Source: Purpureocillium takamizusanense
Lineage: Eukaryota > Ascomycota > Sordariomycetes > Hypocreales > Ophiocordycipitaceae
NCBI RefSeq assembly: GCF_022605165.1
Contig: NC_063079.1
Coordinates: 630,001 to 694,000, forward strand
Reading direction: 5' to 3'
DNA: 64,000 bases
In this document: positions 46,552-57,278 of the stretch, piece after piece
Layout: the number at the start of each line of letters is the position of its first letter
How positions within the stretch are numbered: position 1 is the stretch's first letter
The notes under the pieces: model-generated
Databases searched by the model: none
What the model saw: the letters and a program-made list of their open reading frames with translations, nothing else
What the model was told of the DNA's origin: nothing
Position numbers and translations under genes: made by a program

Positions 46552-48211
46552 ATGGACGGTCGCAAGCGGCACTGCTGGGAATGTCGGCGACGCTACCTCG
46601 TCTGCGACTCAGCGGAACCCGCATGCAATAGATGCATTTCTTCCGGAATAGCATGTCCGGGATACGGGCCCATCAAGCCGACCAGGCTCAGATGGGTAGA
46701 GCCAGGAAAGGTCTCCTCTCGTGGTCGCCGGAGCACTAAGGCTTCCTCTGGAAATGCGCACTTAGACACAAACAAGGCCACAGGAGAGCTCGTACACGCA
46801 AACCATGCTATGACGCCCCCGCCAGTATTGACGAGCGAGATTGATCATCTAGCTCAGGCGGCACAATACTGCAAGTAATGAAACACAGATAAGAGGCGCA
46901 GAGGCCGAATCTAACCGCCTGTCGATACAGTTAATGAATGCATCTACCGAGACTTGCTACCCATCACCCAGCTTGGACACAACCCGCAGGTGTACTCCAT
47001 TACCCCCACAATCCTCCAGCAGGCTGTCAGGTCACCGAGCTATCTGCAGTTTGGTATGGTGTGCATGACGTTAAATCACCGGATGAACCAATTGCGGCAC
47101 CACCAGTCGATGCGCTTAGCGGAAAGGTTCTATCACTATCGCGGCATAGCCATCCGCTCACTGAGCGAGCAGCTCGGCGAAACCCAGCATAATACCGACG
47201 ACGTGGTCCTCGCAGGTGTCGTTACTCTTTTGTTGGTAGATGCAAGTGCTCCTCGCCGCCAGAAGGAAGGGCAGCTGAATAGGCATGCACGGTACTAACT
47301 GGAAACTAGGTCCAACACAATGCATCACTTGGCTGGCGATGGCACTTGGAGGGCATTCACAAGATTGTAAATCTACGCGGTGGATATCCGACCTTGGTCC
47401 GTTCAAAGGTTCTACAGCCTTTGCTCCTGAGCGTGTGGTTGTACGTACAACGAATATGTTGAGATGTCAGCCAGTACTACCTACTAATTCATTTAGTGTC
47501 GCTGTATTCGGAAACACGACGGGTCCGGCCTCTGACATCTCCATGGCCGATTTACACCTCAAATCCGTGCCCATGATGCTGGATCAGTACAATAACGGCA
47601 CGTCGCCTTTTCACCTATGTCCACCACTATTATTTGCGGAGATTATAAGGATCAATCACCTCCGGTGGCATGTCGCAAGGCATGGAAAAATCGCGAGCCT
47701 TTCACAGACCGCCGGTGAAACTTTTCAGCGTATACGAGACTTTTCGCCTGAGAAATGGGCGGGCTCCAAACACTCGACTCAAGACATATGGACTCTTGTC
47801 GGTAACACCTATCAAGCCGCCGCGGGGCTGTACTGCATATTATCGCTGCAAAGCTCGTCGGTATTCCCCAAAAAGTCCACATTGCAAAGCTTCTGCGCTT
47901 CGACCGGCCGTGCCCTCCAGCGAGCGCTGAAGGGGGCATTATCCCATCGCGGGATCAACAGGTTCATGCTCTGGCCACTTGTCACACTGGGCGTGCAGGC
48001 TAAAAACGACATAGTGATGCGTGGTTATGTATCTCATGAACTGACGGGCTTGAGCACCAGTATGGGTACCTGCTCACCACTTATAGCAAAGAGCGTTCTT
48101 GAGAGGTTCTGGGCGTCCGGGGAAAATTGCTGGGATGCCTGTTTCGACAGGCCATATGTCTTTACCATGCAACTCGCCGTAGATACCCGCCAACTAATAG
48201 CTTCATTATGA
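46552..48211 (+). CDS. Zn2Cys6 transcription factor with fungal-specific TF domain
   Basis: Four exons (46552-46870, 46931-47241, 47310-47440, 47497-48211) encode 491 aa. The N-terminus holds a C6 zinc cluster, CX2CX6CX6CX2CX6C, from Cys8 to Cys35, followed by a basic linker. The rest resembles the Fungal_trans_2 type regulatory domain: AQAAQYF-NECIYRDLLPI, then ALNHRMNQ-like, LAGVVTLLLVDV, and W-R-W-HLEGIHKIVNLRGGYPT. The start is the ATG at 46552; the frame extends upstream only through a GTG. The first two introns keep frame only with GCAAGT donors (GC-AG introns at 46871-46930 and 47242-47309); the third is GTACGT-TAG. It may control the adjacent MFS, RTA1-like and APC genes; this is inferred from position only. 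Confidence 0.82.
46871..46930 (+). other. GC-AG intron 1 of the Zn2Cys6 gene
   Basis: The donor is T|GCAAGT, the branch-like CTAAC lies at 46911-46915 and the acceptor is ATACAG. Using the nearby GT (46875) instead gives an in-frame stop right after the junction. The GC donor restores the conserved QYF-NECIYRDLLPI reading. Confidence 0.7.
47242..47309 (+). other. GC-AG intron 2 of the Zn2Cys6 gene
   Basis: The donor is GAT|GCAAGT, the branch is TACTAAC and the acceptor is AACTAG. The junction reads LLLVD-VQHNASLGWRWHLEGIHKIV, as expected for the regulatory domain. Confidence 0.7.
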
Positions 48212-48455
48212 ATTTCTAGGCTTCCAAGGTTCCAGCCACCTTGATGGGCTTTATTCAGTGGCTTTGCGTCTGCAGGCGGTCGGTGAGATGACGTTTGACG
48301 TAATGTAGCTATATAAGTAGTGCGTCTATATGCTTGGTTCTTCGTACTTACTTTTCACGCCCTGCACCCAAATGGGCCTTTTACAATAAAGTACTTACAT
48401 ACCTCCCAAGTCCATACCCTGGCAACACAGGTGAACCCCCGAAACTCATGGCGTG

Positions 48456-49630
48456 CTAGGCTCTATGCGTTGTGTTAGAGCGCTCTTGGAGCTCGTGTGT
48501 CAAGTGATTGACCCTGTTTCTTGGAAACAAAAGCCCAAAAGTCAAGACATGCCCAGCTTTGGCCCAAGATGCGCGGTCGTCGACGGACTTTTCGCCCACA
48601 ACCTGAGTTCCGTCCGGCCCCAAGTATACATGGTAGTCCGTGGGTAATAGCCGCTGAGGATTCCAAACGCTCCAAAGGGCCGAGTTGATCAGCATGAAAG
48701 TTGCCTCAAAGATGTAAAAATAAACTTCATATCGAAAAAGAGGGCTGAGTTTGCGCAATTCATCCATGTTGGTCAAGTCTTTGTTGGTTGGGCCAATGTG
48801 CTCCACGAGCCGATAAATGCAGCGCAGGAATATGAACAACATGCTGGCGTACAACGCCAAGAGAATGGTTTTGATGTTCGCAGAGCTTATTCCTGCCCGA
48901 ATGCAGCGCCAATGAAAGATTCCCGCCAGGCAGACAAACACCAAGATGACAGCGAGCTGGATGCTAAGCGCGGAGATGGTCAGGTTGCCGCCGAGAGATT
49001 GCTGTGCCGGATCCGCCGACGGGTTGGAGGCCAATGCGACTCCTAAAGCATTGAGGAGCTCTACTATCGCCATGAGGCCACCGAATATGCGGAGAACTTT
49101 GTCGGCGGGAATGGGCGCATGGTATGGTACGTAGTAAAATACTCGGCCGAGAACATGGTAGTTGGCGAGCTCCAGAAGGGGCCTACTCATTCAGCAATGT
49201 ACCACACATCATATCGTGGGTATGCTACTTACGGGCACACGTAGATGAAGACCTGGCTGAGGACGAAGACGATCAACGGCGTGCTGCTGTCCTCCCTATA
49301 CAGATAATGATGGGCGCCATATTCGCGCAGCGCGTACCCCAAGCTGAAGAGACACGCCGAGACCAAATGAAGCCATGTCAGTTTCAGCGACCTATAGCGA
49401 CTTAAGACGCGGGTCAGCATTTTATTACTCGTACTATAGCGACGGCACTTGTTCGTACATTGCTGACCAGATAAAGAGGCCTGCAGATACTGCGTAAAGT
49501 ATCGCAAATATAATAGGGGCCACTTTATTAGGGGCATAGATGTATAAGCTGTATAGGACTGTGACCGATTGTTAGAGAACATCGCGGTTGATACGAGGAA
49601 TGTGCGCGTACTCGGCTCGCCATGGGCCAT
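48456..49630 (-). CDS. RTA1-like seven-transmembrane protein
   Basis: Four exons (49630-49612, 49558-49459, 49391-49233, 49182-48456) encode 334 aa. The first exon is only 19 nt (MAHGEP plus one base, GTACGC donor). Introns are 53, 67 and 50 nt. The family signature is clear: PLLELANYHVLGRVFYYVPYHAP, then a central RCIYRLVEH and FEATFMLINSALWSVWNPQRLLP at the end of the last membrane segment. About seven hydrophobic spans are visible, starting with APNKVAPIIFAILYAVSAGLFIW. RTA1/Rsb1-type fungal proteins are linked to resistance to 7-aminocholesterol and to lipid or sphingoid-base translocation; the precise activity is unresolved. It is convergent with the Zn2Cys6 gene and divergent from the APC permease. 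Confidence 0.87.
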
Positions 49631-50690
49631 GTCGCTCTGTAATAAGCAAGGGCAGGCAGTTGGACAAGACTATAGCTTTCAGAGAGGTAGAAAAGGAGAG
49701 AACGTCCGGGGCTACAGAGAAACTCTCCCAGTGTATTTGTAGTCAACAAAAACTACCCAAGTCACGTTGCGCCTTTGCTCAAACACGCGTCCAGCCGTAC
49801 CGTTGCGAGCCCTGTGCCGTGGTGACGAAGCTACGGAGTCTTCCCGATTAGGAAAATACGGATGCCAAGACTGGAGACTCCACACCTTCGTTAAGACAGG
49901 GCTGAATTGTTTATGGGTCCCGCGGGAGAGAGGATGGGAAAAAATGTCAAATGCTAGCCTCGGATACAGCCAAATTACATATATGGTGTCGACTCTTACA
50001 GCGACATGGTTGACCATCAAATTCTTGGATCCTCATACCAATTGCAAAACCGGCGGCTGTTACAACGCAGGCGAATGTAACCCTTCCCATCATCCCAGCA
50101 GTACGAAGTACCTGCAAACGACTTGAGCAAGTACGTCGCTCCAAGCCGTTCAATCACAGTGGGGGAACAAAATGTAGCAGGCGTCAAAGTCAGGAAGCTG
50201 GTCGCCTAAAATTTGACTATCAACTGTCCAAAAGAGAGACTGAACAAATTCACCAGCGCAAGTCCCAGTCGTAGCTCGGGGTTCGATCGACGACGATTGG
50301 GGTTTCTAAGATGCAGAGTTCCCCTTATCTGCGGAGTACGGTGAGCCGCCTGAGGGGCAAGGAAATGCGGAGGCACTCCCCAGATGTGGAATTGGGGTCG
50401 ATCCGCTATCATTTTCAACTCTTCTAGTGGGCCAGGGTGTTCCAAGCAAGCGCTGATCCGGCGGCGCAGCATGGGGGCAGCCCAATCACGAAAACGGTTC
50501 AACAACCGGAGCGATCTCCAGGGGGTCAACGGAGGGGCCTGGAGTGGACTCTGACGCTAGAGGTGCGTAGGTGTAGGATGAACTGACTCTTTATTATCCA
50601 GGATGGCGCCCTGGAATCTCTCGTCTTCTTTTGCAGAGCTCGCTCCTCCTTCTCTCTCTCGTCTTGGCCAACTGAAGGACGCCCATCACC
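49631..50690. other. Divergent promoter region
   Basis: About 1.1 kb between the RTA1-like gene (-) and the APC permease (+). No gene is seen. The last 60 nt are a pyrimidine-rich leader (TCTCTCTCTCG) of the permease. Confidence 0.55.
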
Positions 50691-52262
50691 ATGTCCGGAC
50701 TTGAGGAGAAGTCGGCAGCTACCGACGACATGGATGCTGCTGCCACCGCCGAGCGCGACGCGCCTCAAGTTGTCGACGATGAATGCGCTCGGTTGAACGC
50801 TTCGGGCCACGTCCAGGAGCTCCGCCAGTCCTTCAGCCTCCTCTCCCTCGCGGGCATCGGCCTCGTGGTCGGTAATGTGTGGCCCGCCATCGGGGGGTCC
50901 ATCCTCGTCGCCATCTTCAACGGCGGCCCGCCGGGCGTCTTGTACGAGTTCATCGCCGTCTCCGTCTGCTACTGGAACGTCGCCGCCTCGATCGCGGAGC
51001 TCGCCAGCGCGATCCCCTCGTCGGCGGGCGTCTACCACTGGGCGTCCGTCACGCCCGGCAGCCGGCGATGGGGCCGCCCGCTGGGCTTCTTCGCCGGCTG
51101 GTGGAACTACTTTGCTTGGATCCTCGGCGCGGCGAGCATGACGAGCATCTTCGGGAATACCATCATACAGATGTACGCCGTCATGCACCCCGAGTTTGTG
51201 GCCGAGGCCTGGCATGTCTTCGTCGTCTATGTCATCTTCACGTGGGTGTCTTGCGCGGCCGTCTGCTTCGGCAACAAAGCGATGCCTGCGCTCAACAATT
51301 TCGGCGTCTTTGCTATCCTGGCCTTCTTCATCATCACCATCGTCGTCGTCACGGTCATGCCCTCGAGTCACGCCTCGTCATCGTTTGTCTGGTCGGACTG
51401 GTCCGCCGCTATTGGATACCCGAACGGCTTCGTTTTCGTTGCCGGCATGCTAAACGGCGCCTACAGTGTCGGCGCCGTTGACGCAGTCACGCACCTGGCC
51501 GAGGAGATTCCTCGCCCCGAGCGCAACGTCCCCGTGGCCCTTGGCCTGCAGGTGTCCATTGGGTTCGTCACGGGCCTCGCATACTTGATCGCCGTGCTAT
51601 ACGCCATCAACGACTACGATCTTCTTTTCACGTCTGCTTATCCGATCGCGGAGATTTACCGACAGGCTACAGGCTCTGGCTCGGGCGCGTGCGGACTACT
51701 GTCCCTCATCATGATCTGCATCGGCCTCACGGTAGTTGGCCTGCACATCACATGCGGTCGCACGCTGTGGACACTTGCGCGCGATGGCGCAACGCCCTGG
51801 CCATCGAAGCTTGGACGCGTCAACCAAGGGCTCCAAATCCCCGTGGTGACGACCTTTCTATCTGCCTGCTTGATCACGCTTCTGGGCGTTATCTATGTTG
51901 GCAGCACGACGGCGTTCAATGCCTTTGTCGGCAGCTTCATACTCCTTTCGAGCAGCTCATATCTGGCATGCATCCTGCCCAATTTGCTCACCGGCCGGAA
52001 GAACATTACATACGGACCGTTTAAGATGACAGGAGTTATCGGGTTCGTTGTTAATGGCATATCTTGTCTGTACATGCTCGGCTGGGCAGTGGTGTACTGC
52101 TTCCCCGCCTCACTGCCCACCAATGCGCAGAGCATGAACTATGCAAGCCTGATTTGGGGCGGGCTGACCATATTTGTAACCGCGTTTTGGCTTTTTAAGG
52201 CGAGGAAGGGATACCAGGGGCCTACTACAACCGGTGGCAACGTTTTGCAGCTGGACGCCTAG
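50691..52262 (+). CDS. APC-superfamily permease (choline/GABA/amino-acid type)
   Basis: Intronless, 523 aa, about 12 transmembrane spans. After a 45-residue acidic N-terminus the family entry motif ELRQSFSLLSLAGIGLVVGNVWPAIGGSI occupies TM1. It is followed by IAELASAIPSSAGVYHWASVTPGSRRWGRPLGFFAGWWNYFAWILGAAS across TM2-3. The block DAVTHLAEEIPRPERNVPVALG in the middle loop is characteristic of yeast Hnm1 (choline) and Uga4 (GABA) relatives. These proton symporters import amines or amino acids at the plasma membrane. The C-terminus is short. Substrate assignment within the family is uncertain. It is convergent with the beta-lactamase-like gene (about 160-nt gap). Confidence 0.92.
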   Translation: MSGLEEKSAATDDMDAAATAERDAPQVVDDECARLNASGHVQELRQSFSLLSLAGIGLVVGNVWPAIGGSILVAIFNGGPPGVLYEFIAVSVCYWNVAASIAELASAIPSSAGVYHWASVTPGSRRWGRPLGFFAGWWNYFAWILGAASMTSIFGNTIIQMYAVMHPEFVAEAWHVFVVYVIFTWVSCAAVCFGNKAMPALNNFGVFAILAFFIITIVVVTVMPSSHASSSFVWSDWSAAIGYPNGFVFVAGMLNGAYSVGAVDAVTHLAEEIPRPERNVPVALGLQVSIGFVTGLAYLIAVLYAINDYDLLFTSAYPIAEIYRQATGSGSGACGLLSLIMICIGLTVVGLHITCGRTLWTLARDGATPWPSKLGRVNQGLQIPVVTTFLSACLITLLGVIYVGSTTAFNAFVGSFILLSSSSYLACILPNLLTGRKNITYGPFKMTGVIGFVVNGISCLYMLGWAVVYCFPASLPTNAQSMNYASLIWGGLTIFVTAFWLFKARKGYQGPTTTGGNVLQLDA

Positions 52263-52421
52263 CGTTTGTGTACGAAACGAGTCGAGTTTGATGAGCCACA
52301 TTGCTAGACATCAACTTCACGTCTAGCCCCGTGTCGATGCTACAATTACCAGAGTTTTTTTTCTCAAGGCCCAGCCTCTCCGTCTACATGGTAGCCCTCG
52401 TATACACCAATTGCGCCTCCA

Positions 52422-54223
52422 TTACTTGACCTTCTTAAATAGTATCCGCCCTTCGCTGATTTGGCCTGGCCGACTCCCAAAATCCGCCTCGAACGCTGCG
52501 ACTTTACCATCGACTCCAAACTTGAATTCACCTGCAAAGAACTCCAGAGGCACGTTCATGCGACAGAAGAGGAGCTTATTTTGGACCGCCCAGAAATCAC
52601 CAGAAACGTGCTGCAGCCGCCACTGTTGGGACCAAAGCAACTCCGTCCTGTTCGCCACCAATAGAGTCTCGCCCTGCTTCTCCGGGTGTGGCTCCTCGAA
52701 GAAAGTGACGGTGCCGTATCCCTCGTCATAGTACGATCCAAGCAACTCGCTAGGCGACAGCGTGGGTGGCAAAGGCTTCTTGGGGCGATTGGGGAATAGT
52801 ATGTTTTCCATGTTTTGGATGTCGTGCCGCGACTTAGCGGACTTTTCCTTGAGACTGCACGTCAAGTTCAGTTGTCAGTAATTTTGCATCATCACGGGCA
52901 CTACATGTATCTGAGTCCCATCCCACCTTTTGTTGAGGTCAGCTCGCTGACTCGCCGGGACGCTCAGTCTGTCCTCGAGGAGACGGTGCACCAAGACCTG
53001 CTCGGCGGGATTGGAGCCCAGCGCCCCGTTCGCAAAGGCGACGATGCCGTATTTGAGATTTGGGAACCAGTACACCTCTGCGCCAAATGTGAGTGTTGAT
53101 CCGTCGTGCCAATAGGCGACCTCGCCATGGATCGTTGTGCGTGTCCAAGCTAGTCCGTAGAGCTGTACGTCGGACGTCAAGCTCGGCTCCGCATCGCTTA
53201 TCATCCTCGGGGTGCGAATGTCTTTGTGAACCGCCTGAGAGAACGGCTCGGACTCGTTAATCAGACACTGAATCCACTTAGCGTAGTCGAGGACATTGGA
53301 AATGATCCCGCCTGCGCCGCCCATGACTCTGGCAGGTGGGTACTGAAGCTTTTCGTATGTCTTCTCGCCTTCTCTCCAGATGTAGGCCGAGGCAAGATGA
53401 GCCGGGCCTCTGCGCGCCTCTTGCAAATTCAGGTACGTCGTATCCATACCAAGTGGCTTCCAGATCGTGTCCCGTAGAACGTCGCCCAGCCATCTGCCCG
53501 TCAACGTCTCGATAACATATGACAGCATCACATACATCAAATTGCAGTAGTGCCACTCAACTCTCGGCTCTACTCCTAGAGGTAGGTTCCGCAAATTGCG
53601 TACAGTGTCCTGGACAGTCGACGCATTGCCGTTACGTGTCTCGTGCCAGGAGTTGTCATGACGCGGCAGGCCGGTACGATGGCTGGCAGCGTCTTCAAGT
53701 GTGATGTGGTTGGTAGCCCATTCATCCTGCAGGATAAAATCATCGCGGATGATGGAGGATATCGGCGTCTTCCAGCCGAGAGAGACCTCTGGGTAGGCTT
53801 TAGAGTCGATGAGTTGTGCGAGCGTTGCAGCAGTTTGTGCCTTGGCCGTTGACCCAACATAATAGAGCGTCTCTGGTGTCGCTGGCGTCCCCGGCGTTGC
53901 TGGCGCCTCTGGCAAAGTTGCCAAACCAAAGCCCTTGTTCTGAATCAGAAACCGGATGCACGCTCGACGTGCCCTGATCATACCTTGGCAAACACCTCAT
54001 CTCCGTCGACCACGGCGATTGACATTCCAAGAACCTTCCACTGCTCCATGATATCCTCTGCGAAAGCTAGAAATTCGTCCGTGAATGGGTCCTGAGGTCG
54101 TAGCGCCGCGCCGACACCATGCGCAATCGCCTCGCCCATCGGCTTCTGGCCGTTTGGTGCCTCATCGTTTACTGTCAGAGCGGCAGCAACGCCAACGGCG
54201 CGCAGCAATTGGATCGTTCTCAT
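52422..54223 (-). CDS. Serine beta-lactamase/transpeptidase-fold hydrolase (peptidase S12-like)
   Basis: Three exons (54223-53984, 53939-52927, 52854-52422) encode 561 aa. The introns are 44 nt (very short) and 72 nt. The active-site set of the family is present: Ser110-T-A-Lys113, Tyr211-C-Asn213, and H-D-G near residue 358. A 15-residue Pro/Thr/Ala repeat (APATPGTPATPE) precedes the active-site Ser. The C-terminal 140 residues (LGSYYDEGYGTVTF... to FGSRPGQISEGRILF) form a lipocalin-like extension seen in many S12 relatives. Start at 54223 gives a weak hydrophobic N-terminus (LLRAVGVAAALTV); a longer frame opens at 54373. Such fungal enzymes include esterases, acyltransferases and D-peptidases; true beta-lactamase activity is not implied. 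Confidence 0.85.
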
Positions 54224-55640
54224 CTTATATCGGCGACACGACGACGCAGGTCTCCAGTTCGCAGGCCAGTGTAAGTGTATTTGCTGGAGTTGAGCAGTTT
54301 GCGGCCCAATGTCGCAGGAGAGGAGGGGTTCGTCGCTTTTGTAGTTATCGAATCCGCTCAAGAAGTGCGACATTGCTACGGGCCTTGCGTCAGTACGTCA
54401 GCGCTACCCACTGGCACAAGACATCGTTTAGCTATTGAATAATCTGAGCTTCCTAGATCGGCAACGCCCGAGGCCCTGTCTCTGATGCGGCTACAAGCTT
54501 TAAGGGTACCCGATCCGTGATGCGCACAGTCGAGACGAGACCAAACGTCCTACATTTTGACGTTTTCGCCAGCTATACTCAATCCTACACTTCAAACGTG
54601 CTCAACAGTGATGGAGCGGCCCGGCTGTCCTGACGCACCAAAAGGGCGTCACGTCGACAAAATTTCCCCGTCATAACCAGCAGCTCCATTCAGTTCGCAT
54701 TGAACTACCAATTCCTTCAAAGCCTCACTGGAGTGGCGTGCATCTGCCGTCGCTGTCCTTTGCGGGCATGATCTGCTTCGCAGATACTTCGCCCTAGCAC
54801 CCTAGCGAGTCCATGCTTTTGGTCGACCAATTCGAGCCTCTTTAGGGTGGCGATACTCCAGTAAGGTTGCGTAAAATGTTCTCCAAGGGTGAGCTTCGAG
54901 CTCAATCGACTAGTCAGAGAGCACTGCTGCAAGGAGGTAGGATCTAAGCAGAAACTGTTTGGAAGGCAGAGAAGAAGCTACACCTTACATATTCGACAAT
55001 CACCCATGGTTGCAAACGCCCCCGCTTCACGGCGTTTCGCCACTTGCGCTTCGCCGCGGGAAAGGTAACTATAACTCACTTGTATACATTGTCGATACAA
55101 GTCGTCTCCTCTGTCAACTGAACAGACTGTCAATGTGATCTCTGTGTCAGGCGTTTACCCATGCTCCTGACACACGACTACAAATGGCTTCAAATTTCTC
55201 ACTTACCGCATGTGTCCTCAAAATTCTGCACCGTTAATATCCAGAGTTCTTATTAGCTACATATATCCACCATCACCCCCTATGTCTTCCTGTATTCTCT
55301 CTCAATCTTCAAGTTTTGATCGGGTTGCCCTTGCACCAGCTTGTGGACTCAATGCCTCCATACACAGCACCTACATAAACAGGAACGGCCTTCGACTTCA
55401 GATTCCGCCGGCACTGCCCCAAGGACTTTTTACATCTGCGATATGAAGTCTTTGGCTTAGCTGGGAAAACGCACGTGCAATGACGCCGAAGGCAGGACTG
55501 TCGCGAAGGCTCTCCATTTCCTCGACAAGCATGTCTAGTCCCAAACATCTCATCAGCCAACACACAACCCAACCATGAGATCCTCAGCTATCTTTAATCG
55601 TCGCAACAACGTCATCTGAATCCAGATTTTCCATCATGGC
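54224..55640. other. Intergenic, no gene recognised
   Basis: 1.4 kb between two minus-strand genes. Only short open frames without domains are present, at moderate GC. Confidence 0.55.
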
Positions 55641-57278
55641 CTATATAACTCTCTTGTTCCATCTCGCGGCGCTGTTCTCGAGCAGCTCACGAGTCCCCCT
55701 CTGGCGACTAGAAAACCAGCGCAACGGCGTAAACCTCCGGTGGAAGACAGTCGTCGGATCGGCGCCGTGATCAAGAAAGAACTTGATCACTTGCTTGTTA
55801 CCCCGACTTGCCGCGAGTGAAAGCGTCGTCCGCCCCTTGTTGTTTTTGATCTCGATGTTTGCCCCATGAGAGAGGAGGATTTCTGCAATCTTCAGACGCT
55901 TGACATACATGACTTGGGACAGAAGCGTTTCTCCGCCCTGCGACACGATGTCTGGATTGGCCCCGGCGTCTAGCAGGGCTGCAACGGTCTTGCACACGTC
56001 ATCCATGGCAGCCATGCTCTTAACGGCCAGGAAAAGCGCTGTTCGGCCCATTTTGTCCGTATACTCTGTGGGGTCCCCCTCATCCAAAAGTTTCTTCGTG
56101 AGATTATAGTAGCCAGCTTGCGCCAGGACCATGAGTGGCGTGGTCGCCCCGTTACTATGCGTGCTGAGCCTAGCTCCTGACTCGACCAGCAGCGCGACGT
56201 ATTTCGACAGCCCCTGTCGTGTGGCAAGGGAGAGTAACTCACGGCCCTCGGATCCTCCGATATCAACAACAACCCCACCCTTGACAAGACACTGAAACAC
56301 ATCGTACTTCTTGTGGTTTAATGCCTCTCGCGCGAGACTTGCTCGTACGTCGTCTGCAGGGAATTTCCATTTGATCAAATAGTCAACCAAGTCCACATTC
56401 CCGGATGCCACGGCATGGCTCATGACGGATCCATTCGCGGTGACCTGTTCAACGTAGGCGCCGTAGCTCAGGAGAAGCTTTACCAAGTCTAGGGAGCCCA
56501 GCTGGGCAGCGACCATGAGCGGACTCAGGTCAGATTTTCCCGAATCGTGAGGACTCGCTCCTTTCTCCAGAAGTCGAGTGGCGAGGGTCATGCTTTTCAT
56601 CAAAAGAGCGACATGGAGCATACTCTTGCCGCATAGGGTATACCGCCCCGGCTTGGCGCCAGCATCCAGCAATATCATGGCAATGTCCTCCTGGCGTCGT
56701 TCTACTGCGCGGCCGAGAGGTCCTCGGCGGCGGGCCCCGGGCCGAAAGCGTGGATCAGTGTCTGACGGCTCCACGTCCGCACCTTCATCGACCAGGAGCC
56801 TGATCATCAACGCGTCCCCGCGATCCATGGCGTAGTGGAGCGCTGACATCTGGGGTCTTTCTTCCCTTTGGGGAAGACTGGGCTCAGCTGAAGCACCCTC
56901 TTTGAGAAGCAGCTGGGCCATCTCGAAGTTCCCCCCAGCCGCAGCCATCATCAATGGAGTCATTGATGCTCTAGACTTTCTCGGATGCTTTTCCTTCCCA
57001 CCGCCGCCACTGCCACGATCACGCTCAACAAAGACTTTGTCGAGATATTCGGACGCCCCATACTTGAGAGACGCCTTTGCCGTCTCCACTTTGCCATGCT
57101 TTGCCGCCCAGTACAGGGCTGAACCGTGATATTTCTTAGCATCGAGACGATATAGGCACCGAGAGAGGAGAGCATGTAACGCAGGGTGCGCCCTAGAGAG
57201 CGCCAGAAGATCTCGCCGTCTTCTCACATTCTCACCGATAAGGACGACGAGCTCGGGACAGAGGTTGAGTAGGAACAT
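55641..57278 (-). CDS. F-box-like / ankyrin-repeat protein
   Basis: Single exon, 545 aa. The first 45 residues (LCPELVVLIGENVRRRRDLLALSRAHPALHALLSRCLY) look like a divergent F-box, which would link the protein to SCF ubiquitin ligases. The rest is a solenoid of about 12 ankyrin repeats; clear copies carry G-x-ALYWAAKHGKVE, TPLMMAAAGGNFEMAQLLLKEGA, SALHYAMDRGDALMIRLLVDEGADVE and SLAASRGNKQVIKFFLDHGADP. A charged Gly/Lys loop (near residues 88-103) interrupts the second repeat. Large families of such proteins exist in filamentous ascomycetes and their targets are mostly unknown. The start is the ATG at 57278. Confidence 0.88.
   Translation of the reverse strand: MFLLNLCPELVVLIGENVRRRRDLLALSRAHPALHALLSRCLYRLDAKKYHGSALYWAAKHGKVETAKASLKYGASEYLDKVFVERDRGSGGGGKEKHPRKSRASMTPLMMAAAGGNFEMAQLLLKEGASAEPSLPQREERPQMSALHYAMDRGDALMIRLLVDEGADVEPSDTDPRFRPGARRRGPLGRAVERRQEDIAMILLDAGAKPGRYTLCGKSMLHVALLMKSMTLATRLLEKGASPHDSGKSDLSPLMVAAQLGSLDLVKLLLSYGAYVEQVTANGSVMSHAVASGNVDLVDYLIKWKFPADDVRASLAREALNHKKYDVFQCLVKGGVVVDIGGSEGRELLSLATRQGLSKYVALLVESGARLSTHSNGATTPLMVLAQAGYYNLTKKLLDEGDPTEYTDKMGRTALFLAVKSMAAMDDVCKTVAALLDAGANPDIVSQGGETLLSQVMYVKRLKIAEILLSHGANIEIKNNKGRTTLSLAASRGNKQVIKFFLDHGADPTTVFHRRFTPLRWFSSRQRGTRELLENSAARWNKRVI

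Noticed and set aside
46543..48211. Zn2Cys6 gene as a frameshifted pseudogene
   Set aside because: GT-AG splicing of intron 1 gives a stop, but GC-AG donors restore the frame at both problem introns with conserved residues across the joins.
50526..51371. 281-codon antisense frame over the APC permease start
   Set aside because: Charged low-complexity product and no family; the sense strand is clearly coding.
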